From assembly GCF_032854445.1 (NCBI RefSeq), contig NW_027017969.1, forward strand, positions 148,987 to 212,986: 64,000 bases of DNA, written 5' to 3'. Source of the stretch: Liolophura sinensis. Lineage: Eukaryota > Mollusca > Polyplacophora > Chitonida > Chitonidae. The notes beneath the pieces were generated by a model. That model ran no database searches. It worked only from the letters and a program-made list of their open reading frames with translations, and was not told the DNA's origin. Positions within the stretch are counted from its first letter, which is position 1. Each line of letters starts with the position of its first letter. Both the position numbers and the translations under genes were made by a program. Shown piece by piece: positions 1 to 11,574 of this stretch.

Positions 1-55
1 TAAGAGATGATTTAAATTGTTATCGATACGGAAATCCAATGTTTACCCCTCTTAA

Positions 56-136
56 AGATCCACCTTCCTGATGGAGAAGACTAAACCGATCCTTCTCACC
101 ACGAGACAACGCCTGGCACAAAGGTGTTTTTCCTCT
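56..136 (-). pseudogene. Truncated ankyrin-type exon with lost splice donor
   Basis: Read on minus, an 81-bp open stretch begins after a CACAG acceptor (137-138 on plus) and encodes RGKTPLCQALSRGEKD-like ankyrin sequence. It is a near copy of 57717-57797. In that copy the exon is followed by GTAAGAG; here the donor reads TTTAAG, so normal splicing is not expected. The second helix of the repeat is degenerate (27 codons instead of 33). Probably a dead exon. Confidence 0.6.
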
Positions 137-1424
137 CTGTGTGAACATAGATAAAATTGGCGAAAATGACAAAGTTTATAGTAAGAAACACGTAAACATC
201 GGTAAATAACATGTCAGGGTTACGTGCGTTTTCCATACTCGCCACACTCATGCACAATCACCAACCCCGGTTCTGAGCGAAGAATATTTAGAATATCCAG
301 CTCTGGGAAAACACACCCATCATCCCCAGCACGTGGCGCATGGCTTCCACATACTTCCCATGGTGAAGAAACGTTAAACGTCCACTAACATGGCGGCCAA
401 GTATATGCGTCATATAGTTTGCCAAAGCGTGTTCTGGGTAGATAATATTTTTCATCTATAGAACTAACTGACATCAAACAAATTACACATTCGTGAGTGG
501 GGTGTTAAGCAAATAATAAATGATTATGGAAATGCAGCAGTGAATCATTCACGTGGGCATGTACCAATTACCAATACTTGAGCACAGTGCACACAAGTTA
601 GAAAACGAAACATTAACATTCCCTTGCTAGCTATCTAAATGACACACACATATAAATGCATCAATTATTTGTTTGGTGTACTATACTAAACCCCTTTAAA
701 ACTGGTTAAAGAAAGAAATTGTGCAATAAAATTTCCCGAAAATAAACATGTTGAACGAATATAATTATAAAAGTGCAACCGACATCAGAATATGGAGCGT
801 CGTGAAGACTTAGGTCTTGCACGAAGGGTGTGAACCACGTCACCCTTCTGCCTCGCGGTGATCATTTGTAGTATGATCTTGTTACTCTGACCCACCAGGC
901 CTGTTTCGTTAGAACTAGTTAAATTATTAAAGTAATCAAGCCTTTAGAATGCTCGCTGCAAGATTAACGAAACAGGAAGTGCATGCATCTTTACTCATAT
1001 GCTTGCAGCACTTTCCCAACTGCAGAGATATTTCAGGACGTCAGGATGGTCTGTTCTCTGGACTCCGGCTGGCAAGGTATACATACTTTCGCGAACTTTC
1101 AGTTTAACTTTTGTTCAGGTATTGAACATTTCACGTTGTCAGAGATGGGATATCTCCAGTCTTCAGTGGTCTTTTGATTAAAAAAATATTTCGGACGAAA
1201 ACTACCATAGATTGAGGCACATGTTAAAATGATATACGTTTATATCAAAGCACAGTTTCTTTGTTGAGTTATAGAATACAAATACAGTGTTTATACCCAA
1301 GCGAAAGGAAAGTGTTTTAGAGTCTTTAACATACTAATGCTAAGGATGAGATATTTCGATGTAGTTGCCATTGTGCTTCCGCCGATAACTACCTTTCAGT
1401 GAAACAAGACAAGAAGTGTATTAC
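137..1424. other. Intronic/intergenic, no gene seen
   Basis: No coding or RNA gene could be supported. About 380-1340 has no counterpart in the right-hand duplicate and may be an insertion here or a deletion there. Short open frames near 983-1181 overlap each other without recognisable protein features. Confidence 0.5.
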
Positions 1425-1523
1425 CTGATCCTGTACGTTGACGTCAGCGCCCTGCTCCACCAGAATACGGACAACGTCTACGTTATCACGAGACACAGCC
1501 GCATGTAGAGGAGTCTCCTCATC
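1425..1523 (-). CDS. Ankyrin-repeat exon, 33 codons
   Basis: A 99-bp exon on minus with acceptor AG (plus 1524-1525) and donor GT (plus 1423-1424). It encodes one complete ankyrin repeat: a TPLHAA helix-1 start, VDVVRILVEQGADVN helix 2 and loop, ending VQDQ. It starts and ends in phase 0, so adjacent exons of this type would join into an uninterrupted repeat array. Ankyrin repeats mediate protein-protein binding; no catalytic domain is visible. The duplicate at 58150-58248 differs at a few residues. The parent gene's start, end and other domains are not identified. Confidence 0.75.
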
Positions 1524-1639
1524 CTAAAATTACACATAATACAAAGTATGGGTTTATAGAATGTTTCTTCAGCTTTATAGAAGGCTTATTACGCGCGCAG
1601 CAGAAGCAGTCAGAAGTTCCAGTAACTTGCCATCTCCAT

Positions 1640-1966
1640 GTGGCACATCTTATCTGGGCCTATATTTGTTCGAAGGCAAAAACAGTTCCCCCTATTACAA
1701 ACCTGTTCGGCGAGAGGAATAGATTCAATTCTGGCACTGTAAATTATCATTACTTAGGCAGCAATGCACCGAAGGGTCCTGCATATGGCGTGTACATATC
1801 TCGCCTTGTATCATTTGTTAGATCCTGTGTGTTGTGTGACCATTTCAATAAACGCCAAAAGCTATTACAAAAACTAGCGTGTAAAGGTTATTCCATCAAA
1901 CGTCTCCATTTCAAGTCTCTTAAGTTTTACAATGAGTATATTTCTCTTGCAAGTAAATATGGATAG
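1640..1966 (+). pseudogene. Retroelement RT-protein C-terminal fragment
   Basis: An open stretch of ~108 codons contains AYGVYISRLVSFVRSC and later KFYNEYISLASKYG. This resembles the C-terminal tail seen after the reverse transcriptase of a common metazoan retroelement group (recognised from memory, no search possible). There is no catalytic core, so it is a relic. A copy with a frameshift lies at 58365-58680 inside the segmental duplicate, so insertion preceded duplication. It lies on the strand opposite to the ankyrin exons. Confidence 0.45.
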
Positions 1967-3097
1967 AGCGTCCAGAATCCCTCACTCTGCTTCATGATTG
2001 TGTCTAATTCCGCTTAACCTTGTGCTAGGGGCTGTATATTCATTGTGTTAAATTAGATCGCCACGTTGGATATATGAACAGTGTTTCAATATTATAAATG
2101 TTTTGAATATTGACAACTTACAAATTGAAATGATACACGACTCGACTACTGATTTAATTCATTTTTATCCTGCCGTATGTGAGATTGTCTGTCAGCAGCC
2201 TGCAGATGGTCGTGGGTGCGTGCAAAGAGAGGCAGCAGAGGTAAAATTGACATAGGTAAAGCCTAATGAATGGCTACCTTGAGCAGAAGCCCAACATGCC
2301 ACGGCGACATTATCAACAGATGTTTTGACAAGAGATTCTCAGCAAAATACGGGTATTGACGTCATGGTGTCAATCGAGATAACATCACCTCAGTCCCACT
2401 GAACACATATGAGATGCTCTTGGAAAAGTCTTCGTGCCTTGAGGCGTTAACCCCAAGATGTTCAAGAGTTGGGCGCCATATTGGTACAGTAAGGGCTCGG
2501 GCTCCATAATGTTGTCTTGACCGGTGTTAGGCAGTCAATGAGACAACGTTGCCTTACTGTTGTTAATGCGATATGGGAGCATAATGAGCACTGGGCAATC
2601 TTCTGTATGAAGACAAACTAAGCAAAATGACACCCTGTCATTTCTCTCAACATTTTCTCAGTTTTCTTTCCTCTATATTTTTAGAAATGTTGAATATGGA
2701 GGGGGTATTTCGGACATCCGGATTCCAGTTGTATATGTGTATGTTTTGAACATAAAGTAACACGTGCAGTTTCATTTTTGTTTCAGTATATTTTTGTTGA
2801 GGACTGGTTGACAAATACGTATCTTGATGCCTAGATGAAATGTTTTACTGTGTACAAAACAGACACGGTTCAAACTGCTGAGGTAAACAGTCACAGAACT
2901 CAACACATCGACCGAAAATAGCAAACAAACTATCACACATTAGTACAGAAAGACAGTGAGTGAAGGTTAATAAACAATATCTGTTTTTCTCTTACAGTTA
3001 ACACCACAGTGTATAACGACACAGTATGCACTGTGTTTGAGTAAAGAATATAAAGATAAATAGTGTTAAAACATTTCGGACCACGCAAACCACGAAG
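1967..3097. other. Duplicated non-coding sequence
   Basis: Sequence shared with 58690-60300. It contains no coding region I can support. The 58795-59320 stretch is absent from this copy. Confidence 0.5.
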
Positions 3098-3140
3098 CTG
3101 ATCCTGTACGTTTGTATCAGTGTAAACACAATCCGCAATC
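3098..3140 (-). pseudogene. Relic ankyrin exon 3' end
   Basis: The minus strand reads DTNVQDQ, the typical end of the ankyrin exons in this window. The following donor GT is replaced (plus strand AG instead of AC), and upstream similarity fades within ~40 bp. A parallel relic sits at 60307-60345. Confidence 0.4.
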
Positions 3141-3256
3141 GGTAAAAAAACTATGAAAAAAAACAACATACAATATGGTATATTCCATCACAAACACAGA
3201 CCACGGTCCACAATTTCAAAACCTGCATGCTATTTATATATGACAGTAGGTGTGAT

Positions 3257-3437
3257 TTTTTTTTTTTTTTGATTGGTGTTTTACGCCGTACTCAAGAATA
3301 TTTCACTGATACGACGGCGGCCAGCATTATGGTGGGTGGAAACCGGGCAGAGCCCGGGGGAAACCCACGACCATCCGCAGGTTGCTGGCAGACCTTCCAA
3401 CTTACGGCCGTTGAGGGAGCCAGCAGTAGGTGAGAGC
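3257..3437 (-). repeat. SINE, 5'-truncated
   Basis: On minus it ends GTGAAATATTCTTGAGTACG, then GGCGTAAAACACC and an A-rich tail (the poly-T on plus at 3257-3270). It contains the conserved body seen in full at 53163-53420, with GGGCTCTGCCCGG and a CACCATAATGCTGG block. The tRNA-like head is missing. Confidence 0.75.
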
Positions 3438-3598
3438 CCGTTCCACAGAAACATCAAGACAAAGCGTCTTCGGTGATATTTTGACACCATTCATAAGCAG
3501 ATATATGGTCATATTTAAACATTAGGGATTCAGAAAGTCTTACAGAACACCAGCCAGAAAATCTTATTAAACCCTCTTACGGATATGCACAGACTTAG

Positions 3599-3697
3599 CT
3601 TATTCTCTACGTTGAGATCAGCATCACGCTCCGCAAGAATACGAACAATGTCCACGTTACCACGTGATGACGCGACGTGTAAAGGTGTTTTCCCATC
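3599..3697 (-). pseudogene. Ankyrin-repeat exon with mutated donor
   Basis: A 99-bp open exon on minus with an intact acceptor (plus 3698-3699). It encodes a full repeat (TPLHVASSRGNVDIVRILAE, then RDADLN). At the 3' boundary the expected GTAAGT is CTAAGT, so the +1 donor base is changed and this exon should be skipped or misspliced. The sister exon at 11644-11742 has the normal donor and the same flanking intron sequence. Coding capacity is preserved, so loss may be recent, or the change could be a base-calling error. Confidence 0.65.
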
Positions 3698-5480
3698 CTG
3701 TTACATAATATAAAGGCGAGAACTCAGTGGTAGCCAATGATATACGGCAGGTATGTGGTTAAAGCTGATAACGTAAAGCAATACAGCTTAAAATAAACAC
3801 GCGATCCTCTTGGTTAACAATGTGTTACAAAAGCTCCTGTCTTAAACGCTAAAAAGTCTGATAGCAGCGCTTATCGAGAGCACTCAGTCATCGGTTGAAC
3901 ACGTTAAGAGAATCGTATCCCAAGTATAAAACAGTGAATTTCAACCCGGCAGTTTACATTACAGATGTCGTGTATATCAATGTTATTGCATTTAGGTTCT
4001 TCATACCGGGTATAGAGCACGCTATCAGAGGAAAAATCACAACTATGCACAGAGCTGACCGAAGTGTTCAGGCCCAAATTTGACGAGTGCGGCCTTACAA
4101 TGGGATAAATACCACACACAGGCCTTCTGTCTACGAAGTGTCCAGCAGGGTCAATGTACATGTTCAAAGGCGCTATTATTTCACCCGCAAACAATTATTT
4201 ATTTATTTATTTGATTGGTATTTTACGTCGTACTTGAGAGTATTTCACTTACACGACAGCGGCCGGCATTATGATGGGTTCCAGGTAGACACTGTCAGGT
4301 ACGACCAGTGAAGAAGCCAGCATGAGATGGACTTCGCAAACAGTTAAATAGCAAACATATCTAACTTCTACACGCAAAGGTCAGAAAAAATATTGTGTAT
4401 GTAAAAACAGCTGAGATAAGGTCAGCAGCATCACATATACATGTGAGCACCCATAAATAAATGCGATTAAAACGCAGAAAGAAACAAGCCATTCAAGTTG
4501 TGTTCGCTAGTGTTGTCAACTTGCAAAAACGATTAATACCATAGCGATGACGAAATACCACAGGCCAATTTTACATGGTTTGTCATGTTAATACATATTT
4601 ACACCATTTGATGATACAACAAAATTCACAGAAATAGGTAAAGACGTGGACGAGCTACATCGAGAAGTACACAATCCGTAATTAAGGCAGACATATCTTA
4701 ATAAGTTATTGCTCCAAAAGTATGGTTACATCATATGGTAGTGTTAATAAAGTAGTGCAGGACATTCACTTTCTCTACATTTTAATATAAGCCTAAATGA
4801 TATTCAAAACCCAAGTTATATATCTATTTTGATTATCGGCAACTTACAAAGGGCCCCATGCAACTAGACTGCTGGCTTTGCCTTGATTGAAGACGAGGGG
4901 TAATTTAAAAACTGATGTGAAACCCGAAAACGGACATTGTTTTATGGGATACATGTAAAGCCACATGATCCTGTTGGCTCCAAAAGTCTGATGGTGACGC
5001 TTATCCAGATCACTAAGTCATCGGTTGGCGGGCGAGGGGTAATGGAAGAATTGATGTGAAACCCGAAAATGGACTCCTCCATTGTTTTATGGGATACATA
5101 TAAAGCCATATATTGGGATTTTTGTTAATAATATACGATTTTAAACTGCTCGATGTTTTCCTCGATTCATAGTAATCACATCCTTTCCCGCTTATGGTGG
5201 AAATAACGAAAAATTACACAGAGGAAGAAAAAGAAGAAAAACATTGGCTTGAAACAGAATTAATGAGAAAAATATATTTATGTTATGTTTTGTGTTTTTT
5301 TTTTGGGGGGGGGGGGTTACAGATTTTCAACCAGATTCATTTGTACAGACAGAAGTACATATTTAAATAAGAGATTCTTAGATACAATATACTCGCAAAG
5401 TCTTGAGTAACGTTCGAAATAGACTATCACACACAAAAACAAAATGATGTGTGAAGTGTTCACTAACTAAACATAACTAT
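3698..5480. repeat. Duplicated intron block (paralogue of 11743-12640)
   Basis: From about 3530 to 5290 the sequence follows 11575-12640 in the same order, with indels: the exon, the CTGTTACATAATATAAAGGC intron start, a truncated SINE and the ACGATTTTAAACT block. A truncated minus-strand SINE lies at 4196-4275. A T-run followed by a G-run (5289-5318) is low complexity. No gene seen. Confidence 0.7.
4196..4275 (-). repeat. SINE 3' fragment
   Basis: It starts with the complement of an ATAAAT-rich tail, followed by the TACGTCGTACTTGAGAGTAT core and a truncated CGGCATTATGATGGG body. The copy at 12240-12326 is its partner in the 3.5/11.6-kb duplication. Confidence 0.65.
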
Positions 5481-5763
5481 TGAATAGCAGAAGATAGGAT
5501 GACAAAAAATTTATAAATCTGTCTTAAAAAACTAATGTGCCTTTCATTTTCACACAGACTTTGCATTTCTTTCTTTACAAATTCCACTGTCGGCAGCTGA
5601 CCTCTAACTTTTAGTTTGTACATTGCGTTTTCACACACATAGTAGGTACATTTAAAGGCCGGTAATTTATCTCTTTAAAACCATGTAACATATTCGAGCA
5701 ATCTGGTATTGTCTGTGCACCAGCAACTTCGTTCAACCAAACTTGGATTTCTTTCCAACATAT

Positions 5764-6291
5764 TTACAGTCCCAATAGACGGAAAATTGTCTCCCGTTCC
5801 AAGTGGCAAAAACTACAGAGGTCTGATACAGCAGGATCTAACTCCTTTCCCAGTATGTTCGTGGTCAGAGCTCTGTTAACAGCTTTGCATTGAAACCATC
5901 GTAAGTATGTGTCACCAGTACATTTAAAAACCATATTGTTGAAGTTCCCCCAAGCTTCATTTGATAAACTAACAGTCAGTTCCTCCTTCCACTTGCGGTT
6001 TGCTCTATTGTTAACAAAACCATAATTAGTAAGGTATCGGTAATAAACTTTACAGCCATTCGAAATGTTAGCAAACAGAGCTATTTTAGTTGGTATAAGA
6101 GGCAACAGCAAAGGGGTGGAGATACTGTTCCAATCCACAGTATTACTAGCAGATTTGATTGCTGAAATGACACTTTGATATTCTAAATAGTTTGTACTGC
6201 ATTCATATTTTTCTTTAAATTCTGTAGCATTTAGAAATTTCCCGTTACTGTTCAACAGGTCATTGACATACTTTACCCCTTGTTTAGCCAT
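5764..6291 (-). pseudogene. LINE ORF2 C-terminal region
   Basis: A 175-codon open stretch beginning MAKQGVKYVNDLLNSNGKF and ending in SDLCSFCHLERETIFRLLGL, a C-x2-C-x2-H zinc-knuckle-like C-terminus typical of Tx1/L1-type LINE proteins. It is downstream of, and in the same orientation as, the RT fragments at 6730-8053. The copy at 61482-62182 is split by frameshifts. Confidence 0.65.
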
Positions 6292-6729
6292 TTACCACAC
6301 ACAAACGGTTTATTACAAATAACAAACAAATCATTGTAAAAAACACATTCTCCAGGCAGATCTGAAATATTTTTTCAATTCCATGTTATTTTTAAACTTG
6401 ACTCAACGAATAAAAAACCTCTTTCCAAAAGTTATTTGTAATTCTAGGTATAACAATCTGTTCCAGAACAGAGGCAGCTATTTCTAAAGGATTTTGGTGT
6501 ACTATTTTGTCATCGTAAAACAGATGGGACTTGTTAGTTCCTCATATCAGTCTCTTTACCAAGGAAAGCTTTTGTGCAAATATATAATAGTTTTCAATAG
6601 TAGGCACATTTTAGCCACCATTTTTCGAATCTTACATTATTGTACTACGTGGAATTTATCAGGCTCATTATTCCAAGTAAAAGCAAAATATTTGTTTTGG
6701 TATTCCTCTAATTGCCAGTTGGTTTAGTG

Positions 6730-8053
6730 GACAGCTGAACAAATGATTCCGCTGTGACAGCATCATTGATTTCAAGACAGGAATTCTCCCCAGAGGAGTG
6801 AGGTCTCTTTTAGCCCAACATTGCATCATCTGGTCTATTTTTAAACTTATCCTTGTAATTTCTTTTCACCATCCCTTTCCAAACTAGTGCTAAGCTCTAT
6901 TCCCAATAACTTGAATGTTTTGGGGACAATCTAATTTTACATTGTTTTTTCTGTACTTTAGTACTGCCTTTCAACCCAGATTACTCTGGTTTTTGAAGTA
7001 TTTACTTTTAATTCAGAAAAGTTTGCTAAGTGATCTAGTTCTGTTAGACAACAATTAAGACTTCTTTCTGACCCGTCAAGGAAAATAGTTGTATCATTAG
7101 GGTATTGGGTTAATAGATATTGAATTAAATTTGATATTATACCTTTAACATTATCGTTTTCTAGAAGCATGTAACTTAGAATTTCCGCACACATGATGAA
7201 AACATATGGAGAAATGGGATCCCTCTGGCGTCAGACACGTCCTACATCAAAGAAACCAGTCGAGAATCCATTGACCAGCACGCATGATCTACTCTGTGAA
7301 TATAGGACTTTAACCCAACGAATAAAGGGCTCCCCAATATTTCAAAAGCTAAACACTTTCAGTATATAATTCCAATCTGATCTGTCAAATCTTTTTCAAA
7401 ATCTATTGTTACTAACATTCCAGGGAGATTAATAGCCTCTGCAAAGTGGTGATGGCGCATACTAATCGGGTGCTTTCATTAATGTAGCGTCCAGCCTTTC
7501 TGATTTTCATTAATTAGAGTTGACAATGGCGGTTTTAACCAATTCTCCACCGCCGCAGAAGAAATTTTGTAAGGCACGTTTAAGAAACTTATAGATCGCC
7601 AGTTTGATAAGATGTATCTATTTTTCCCTTCTTTTAAAATACAGTTGATTATACACTGTTGCTGTGTTTAGGATAGTGTACCATGTGTATATGCATAATT
7701 TAATGAATTTAGAAAGTAAAAATGTACTTTTTTAATGATGCGAATAATTCCTCCCTGGTACGTTCCGCATCCATACTGAGCTTCTGGTTGTCTGACAGTT
7801 TCCTTACACTTTCTACGTCTAGTATGCTTTCCAAATCTAGAGAAACTGCATTGGCCTCTGTGTATAACTTCCTACAGTATTGCCTAATATTCTTTAATGT
7901 TTTTAGGTTTGTCAAAATTGTTCCATCCTTGTCTTGGATTTTTGTTATTGATTTATTTAAGAAATTCTTTTGTTTCAATTTTAGAAAATATTTATTTGGT
8001 TTTTCACCATATAAAGTCAAATCTATTTTAGCTCTTTTCATTATTCCTTCCAT
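6730..8053 (-). pseudogene. LINE reverse transcriptase region (broken)
   Basis: 8053-7709 carries the pre-RT linker (GEKPNKYFLKLKQKN, then ILDVESVRKLSDNQKLSM), ending EELFASLKK where the palm would follow. Positions 7194-6958 include the palm fragment DTTIFLDGSERSL and the downstream LKVNTSKTRV motif. Between them the frame is lost repeatedly; the sister copy at 63284-63472 still shows QKGFMSGRYIG from the fingers/palm. The domain would copy LINE RNA at the nicked target; this copy cannot. Confidence 0.7.
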
Positions 8054-8306
8054 CTGTTTTTTATTTTATTATGTTAAACCTTCTTTAGGACAAATTAATT
8101 TTTTTGTAAAAGTACCCTTTTTTTCCTGTTCCTCAGAGCACTGATCAAACACATGTTACAGATTATTTTAGTTTTAGTAAGATAGAACTCATCTGACATG
8201 CGTTGTTTTTTTAAAACAAAAGTTGAGTATGCAACTGTTTTGTCCCTTATGTTTAATAATATCTTCTCAAATAAAACTTGTGCGTTGAATGTTGTATCAT
8301 ATTGAT

Positions 8307-9129
8307 TTACTGTGTTCTTGATTGTATCTTTATTTCTGTTACAAAATCTATGTTCTTCAGTAATGAACTCTTGAATTTCCAGTATCTCCTTCCCCGTTCA
8401 AGATTTGAGAATTTCAGCTTTAGAGCAACCACTGAATGATCAGACTTGTAACTTATATTTATATCAGACTTTCGAACAGAATGTAGCATATTTCGTCAGA
8501 TAAAAAAGAAATCTAAACGCGCCTGTTTAATGGGAGTGGGCTGTCTCCAGGGGTATCTCCTCAACTTTACACTGCCATCTCTCCAAGGATCTACCGAGCT
8601 AAATTCTTTTTTTATGTCTAAAACCGATGAACGAGATTTTGGTTTATTTACATTCTTATAGTTAAAGCAACCCGTTTCCGGATCTTGAACCAAGTTACAA
8701 TCTGCGCAGATGATGATATTTTCCGATCCCCATTCATTTAAAAGTTTTTTAAATTGTCAAAAAAGGAAGGAGTGTCCGAATTTGGAGCATAGAGAGATCC
8801 AAGTGTAAAGATCTTCTCGTTATTTTTAATTTCGAGTAACATAAATTCCCAAATTTCCTGTCTTTCTTTATTCTTAAAATTTCAAATTCAAAATTATTTC
8901 TAAATAGCACTGCTACTCCTCTGGAGTTACTTTTGTAGGCAGTATAACACACCTTATATCCCCACTCCGAGACAATCTGCCTTTCTATCTCATTGGCGAA
9001 ATGCACATCTTGTAGACAGTATATTGAAATATCTTTTCCCTTTAGATATTGAAAAACATTCAACCGTTTGGATCTATTATTTCGCCCCTGACAGTTTACT
9101 GGGGCAAAACTTACTGCATCACTCGCCAT
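8307..9129 (-). pseudogene. LINE endonuclease domain (broken)
   Basis: The N-terminal piece 9129-8749 opens with an ATG and reads NCQGRNNRSKR, then CLQDVHF and RGVAVLFRNNFEFE, as in apurinic-type LINE endonucleases that nick target DNA. The middle piece 8693-8496 contains DPWRDGSVKLRRYPWRQP. The last piece, to 8307, has the SDHSVV catalytic motif. Frameshifts near 8750 and a stop near 8495 separate the pieces. No nuclease activity is expected. Confidence 0.7.
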
Positions 9130-9135
9130 AATGGC

Positions 9136-10870
9136 TTACATTATAATTTGCGAATCTCCTCTAACACGGATATTCATATCTTAGTATATTAGCTGTTGGT
9201 AGGTGACATTCTCTTATATCAAATTCGATGAAAATGGTTGAATAGCTGGTGGATACAAAAATAGCATAAAACAACTGAGTAAAATACAATGGGTTACTTG
9301 AAGTAAAATAGTAAAACATCTGGCAATGGTATCATCAATACATTTTGCTTGTAACTTAAAAAAAGAAGCTCCCGGCTGCAGCCTTTTACATTTTATTAGG
9401 AAAAACATAAATAAGTAAAGATACAAATAACAAGAATTACATAGATGGATGGAATAAGAGGAATCATTTTGAAATATACTGACCTTATTAATTTTGTAAA
9501 TGCTCATTTAATTAATTTTAGAGGTAGAAAAACTGTAATTGTACAATAATTGTCTTATGTGGTATATTGAAAACTAATCTTGCAATTAAATTTGGACAAA
9601 TTAAAAACTAATCTTTAATCCGCATGATTAAATCTACCAGAGTGTAATGAATAGAACCGTTATTATAGTTGATCACTGTAGTAACAGAATGTAAAGTATT
9701 ATAGCAATGTTGGTATTGCCTAAAATCACGTCATTACTTCATTCACATTACCCTTAGAGAAATTTAAAAAAATAGGACTTTTACTAGGAAAAACTGTGCT
9801 CTGTCTCTTGTACTTCAAGAAGCGTAGACCGCACAAGGCCACAAATTAGATAGCTCTTGAAATGAAATCCTTTTTGAACTTAATATGGCGAATTTCAATG
9901 TTTATGAAGTCACCCACAAAAAGGAAAAGTACTAGAAATAAGCACATAAAGGCACACAGAATTCGTAGAGTCGACAGATTCTTCTCCTGTATCGAGCTGA
10001 GGTGGGCGCCACGAGGAACACTTCCAGAAACACATAATGTACTCAGCCTACTGAAAAACATTGATCCGTCCATGAATGTAACTCAACACACAAGTGTCGT
10101 GTACGTCGTAAATTCCTTGAAGAGTACATAAATGCACACTGAAAAAGCCAGTTTGAGTATGAATCTAACACAATACACATGGCCAGCATAGTCGTAAATT
10201 CTATGAAAAAAACAAACACACAAACAAAGCACTCTAGGCCGTGATGAAAAGGAAAAAACAAAGAAACAAAAACATGAATGTTACTTGTGGCAGGAATGCC
10301 ATACTGACATCGCAATCTGTAGTCTGAACTTACACCAATACTTCCGAACTGAAATGGAACCAGTCTGCAATACGTTGTAATTAAATGCGTTATACACACA
10401 TATGTACTTACGCCAATAGAGGCGTTCCGGTCCCAGCGCCTTATTACAAAATGTATTTACGGCTTGAAAGACAGACCGTGTGTTACTGCGTTCCATTCTA
10501 CCCTTCTCTCAGTTATGCTTAGAATTCGGTTTACTTGTGGCATGAACCTTCCAGCTGTCAGAAGCTGAAAGACGAGTCTCTAACACTAGTTGTGTCACTT
10601 GTAGCCTGATAGGAGTTTGACAGTTGGTTATCTTTCTGAGTTTGTAAGCTTTAGAGGCCATCTTTCCACATCCTATATTTAGAGCCCGGTTCGGTTGGGT
10701 GATCGGTTCTCACCGACTTTCTTGTTCCTTTCAAATTACGTGCCGATGCAAGGATGTTATCTTTGTTGGCTAAGGTCAGGGTGGTAATAATTATTACGCC
10801 TGGGGGGGATGGGTGGGGGATTGGGGGGGGGGGGGGGGGGTCGTGGTTTCCATTGTTCATAAGGCCAGCG
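9136..10870. other. No gene seen
   Basis: AT-rich sequence with overlapping short open frames on both strands between 9214 and 10496. None shows a conserved motif, splice structure or repeat identity that I can support. A long G-rich tract lies at 10797-10845. Confidence 0.5.
10797..10845. repeat. G-rich low-complexity tract
   Basis: An interrupted G-run, with a second 17-base run near 11445-11461. It could form G-quadruplexes, and lengths of such runs are often assembly-dependent. Confidence 0.8.
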
Positions 10871-10877
10871 CCCAATA

Positions 10878-11232
10878 TGAGTGAGTGAGTGTTTGGGGTT
10901 TAACGTCGTACTCAACAATTTTTGAGTCATATGACGACGAAGGAATCTTTAGGGTACATGTACGTGTAATGTGCCTCCCTTGTTGCAGGACGGGATTCCA
11001 CCGCTCTTTTATTTAGTGCTGCTTCACTGAGACGACTTACCGAAGGCAAGTAAGCTGCTCCGCCCGAGCCATTATACTGATACGGGTCAAGTAGTCGTTG
11101 CACAATCCCCTCCATGCTGAACGCCAAGCGAGGAAGTTACAACTTCCTCTTTTAAAGTCTTAGGTGTGACTCGATCAAGGATTGATCCTGGATCTACCGG
11201 TCCCGAAGCGGACGCTCTACCAACTGTGCCCC
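10878..11232 (-). repeat. tRNA-derived SINE with target duplication
   Basis: On minus it begins GGGGCACAGTTGGTAGAGCG (A-box-like), followed by GGATCAATCCTTGATCGAGT (B-box-like). It ends with a LINE-like tail, AACTCAAAAATTGTTGAGTA on the family pattern, and a TCAC microsatellite. CCAATATGAG flanks it on both sides (10872-10881 and 11231-11240), consistent with target-primed insertion. A 5'-truncated relative lies at 33563-33700. Confidence 0.75.
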
Positions 11233-11574
11233 AATATGAGACATGCAACAAAAGCCATTCGGTCATCAATTTCTTTACTCAATTTTAAGTCATCAATAAA
11301 GAAGTTTTTGTCACTAATCCCACTTTTTCCCATTTTCACACTTATCAATGGCATGCCATACAACAGAAACTTTTTTATGGTGAATTTCAAGCAAAGTTAC
11401 CTTGTCCTCGAGGGTTGAAATCTGTGCACAGTTCTTCTCGCGTGCGGGGGGGGGGGGGGGGTGGTTATGGAAGACAGAGTTTTAATTTCCTGTGCATGTA
11501 AATTCACCGTTTCGGTGTGGTCATCTACCACGGATTTTACATTCCGAATAGCATGTTCAATACCTCTAATTTCT

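Larger units (their letters stand above)
1..8140. repeat. Left copy of a large segmental duplication
   Basis: Bases 1-370, 1355-2060, 2110-3150, 4280-5330 and 5330-8100 align in order with 57662-58030, 58080-58790, 59325-60355, 60385-61225 and 61225-64000. The first ~225 bases differ by about 11 substitutions by eye. The blocks include ankyrin-type exons, a LINE fragment and a Tx1/L1-like LINE, so these were present before the duplication. About 0.95 kb (roughly 380-1340) and 1.1 kb (roughly 3150-4275) occur only in this copy. The duplication probably runs past both window edges. Confidence 0.9.
5480..9135 (-). mobile_element. Degenerate Tx1/L1-like LINE
   Basis: On minus the order is APE-type endonuclease, linker, reverse transcriptase and a C-terminal region, all in broken frames. 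Recognisable marks are NCQGRNNR near the endonuclease start, YKSDHSVVALKL (the SDH motif), DTTIFLDGSERSL (degenerate YADD block of the RT palm) and LKVNTSKTRVIWV downstream of it. The element is dead. Its 3' half is present again at 61430-64000 with the same flanks, so both copies descend from one insertion that was later duplicated. The exact 3' end is not resolved and I saw no target-site duplication. Confidence 0.75.

Noticed and set aside
9846-10496. Overlapping open frames on both strands
   Set aside because: Low-complexity hydrophobic translations, mutually overlapping; no recognisable protein features.
11160-11232. Possible tRNA gene on minus
   Set aside because: A- and B-box-like sequences are present, but no complete cloverleaf; it is continuous with a SINE body and tail inside a target duplication.
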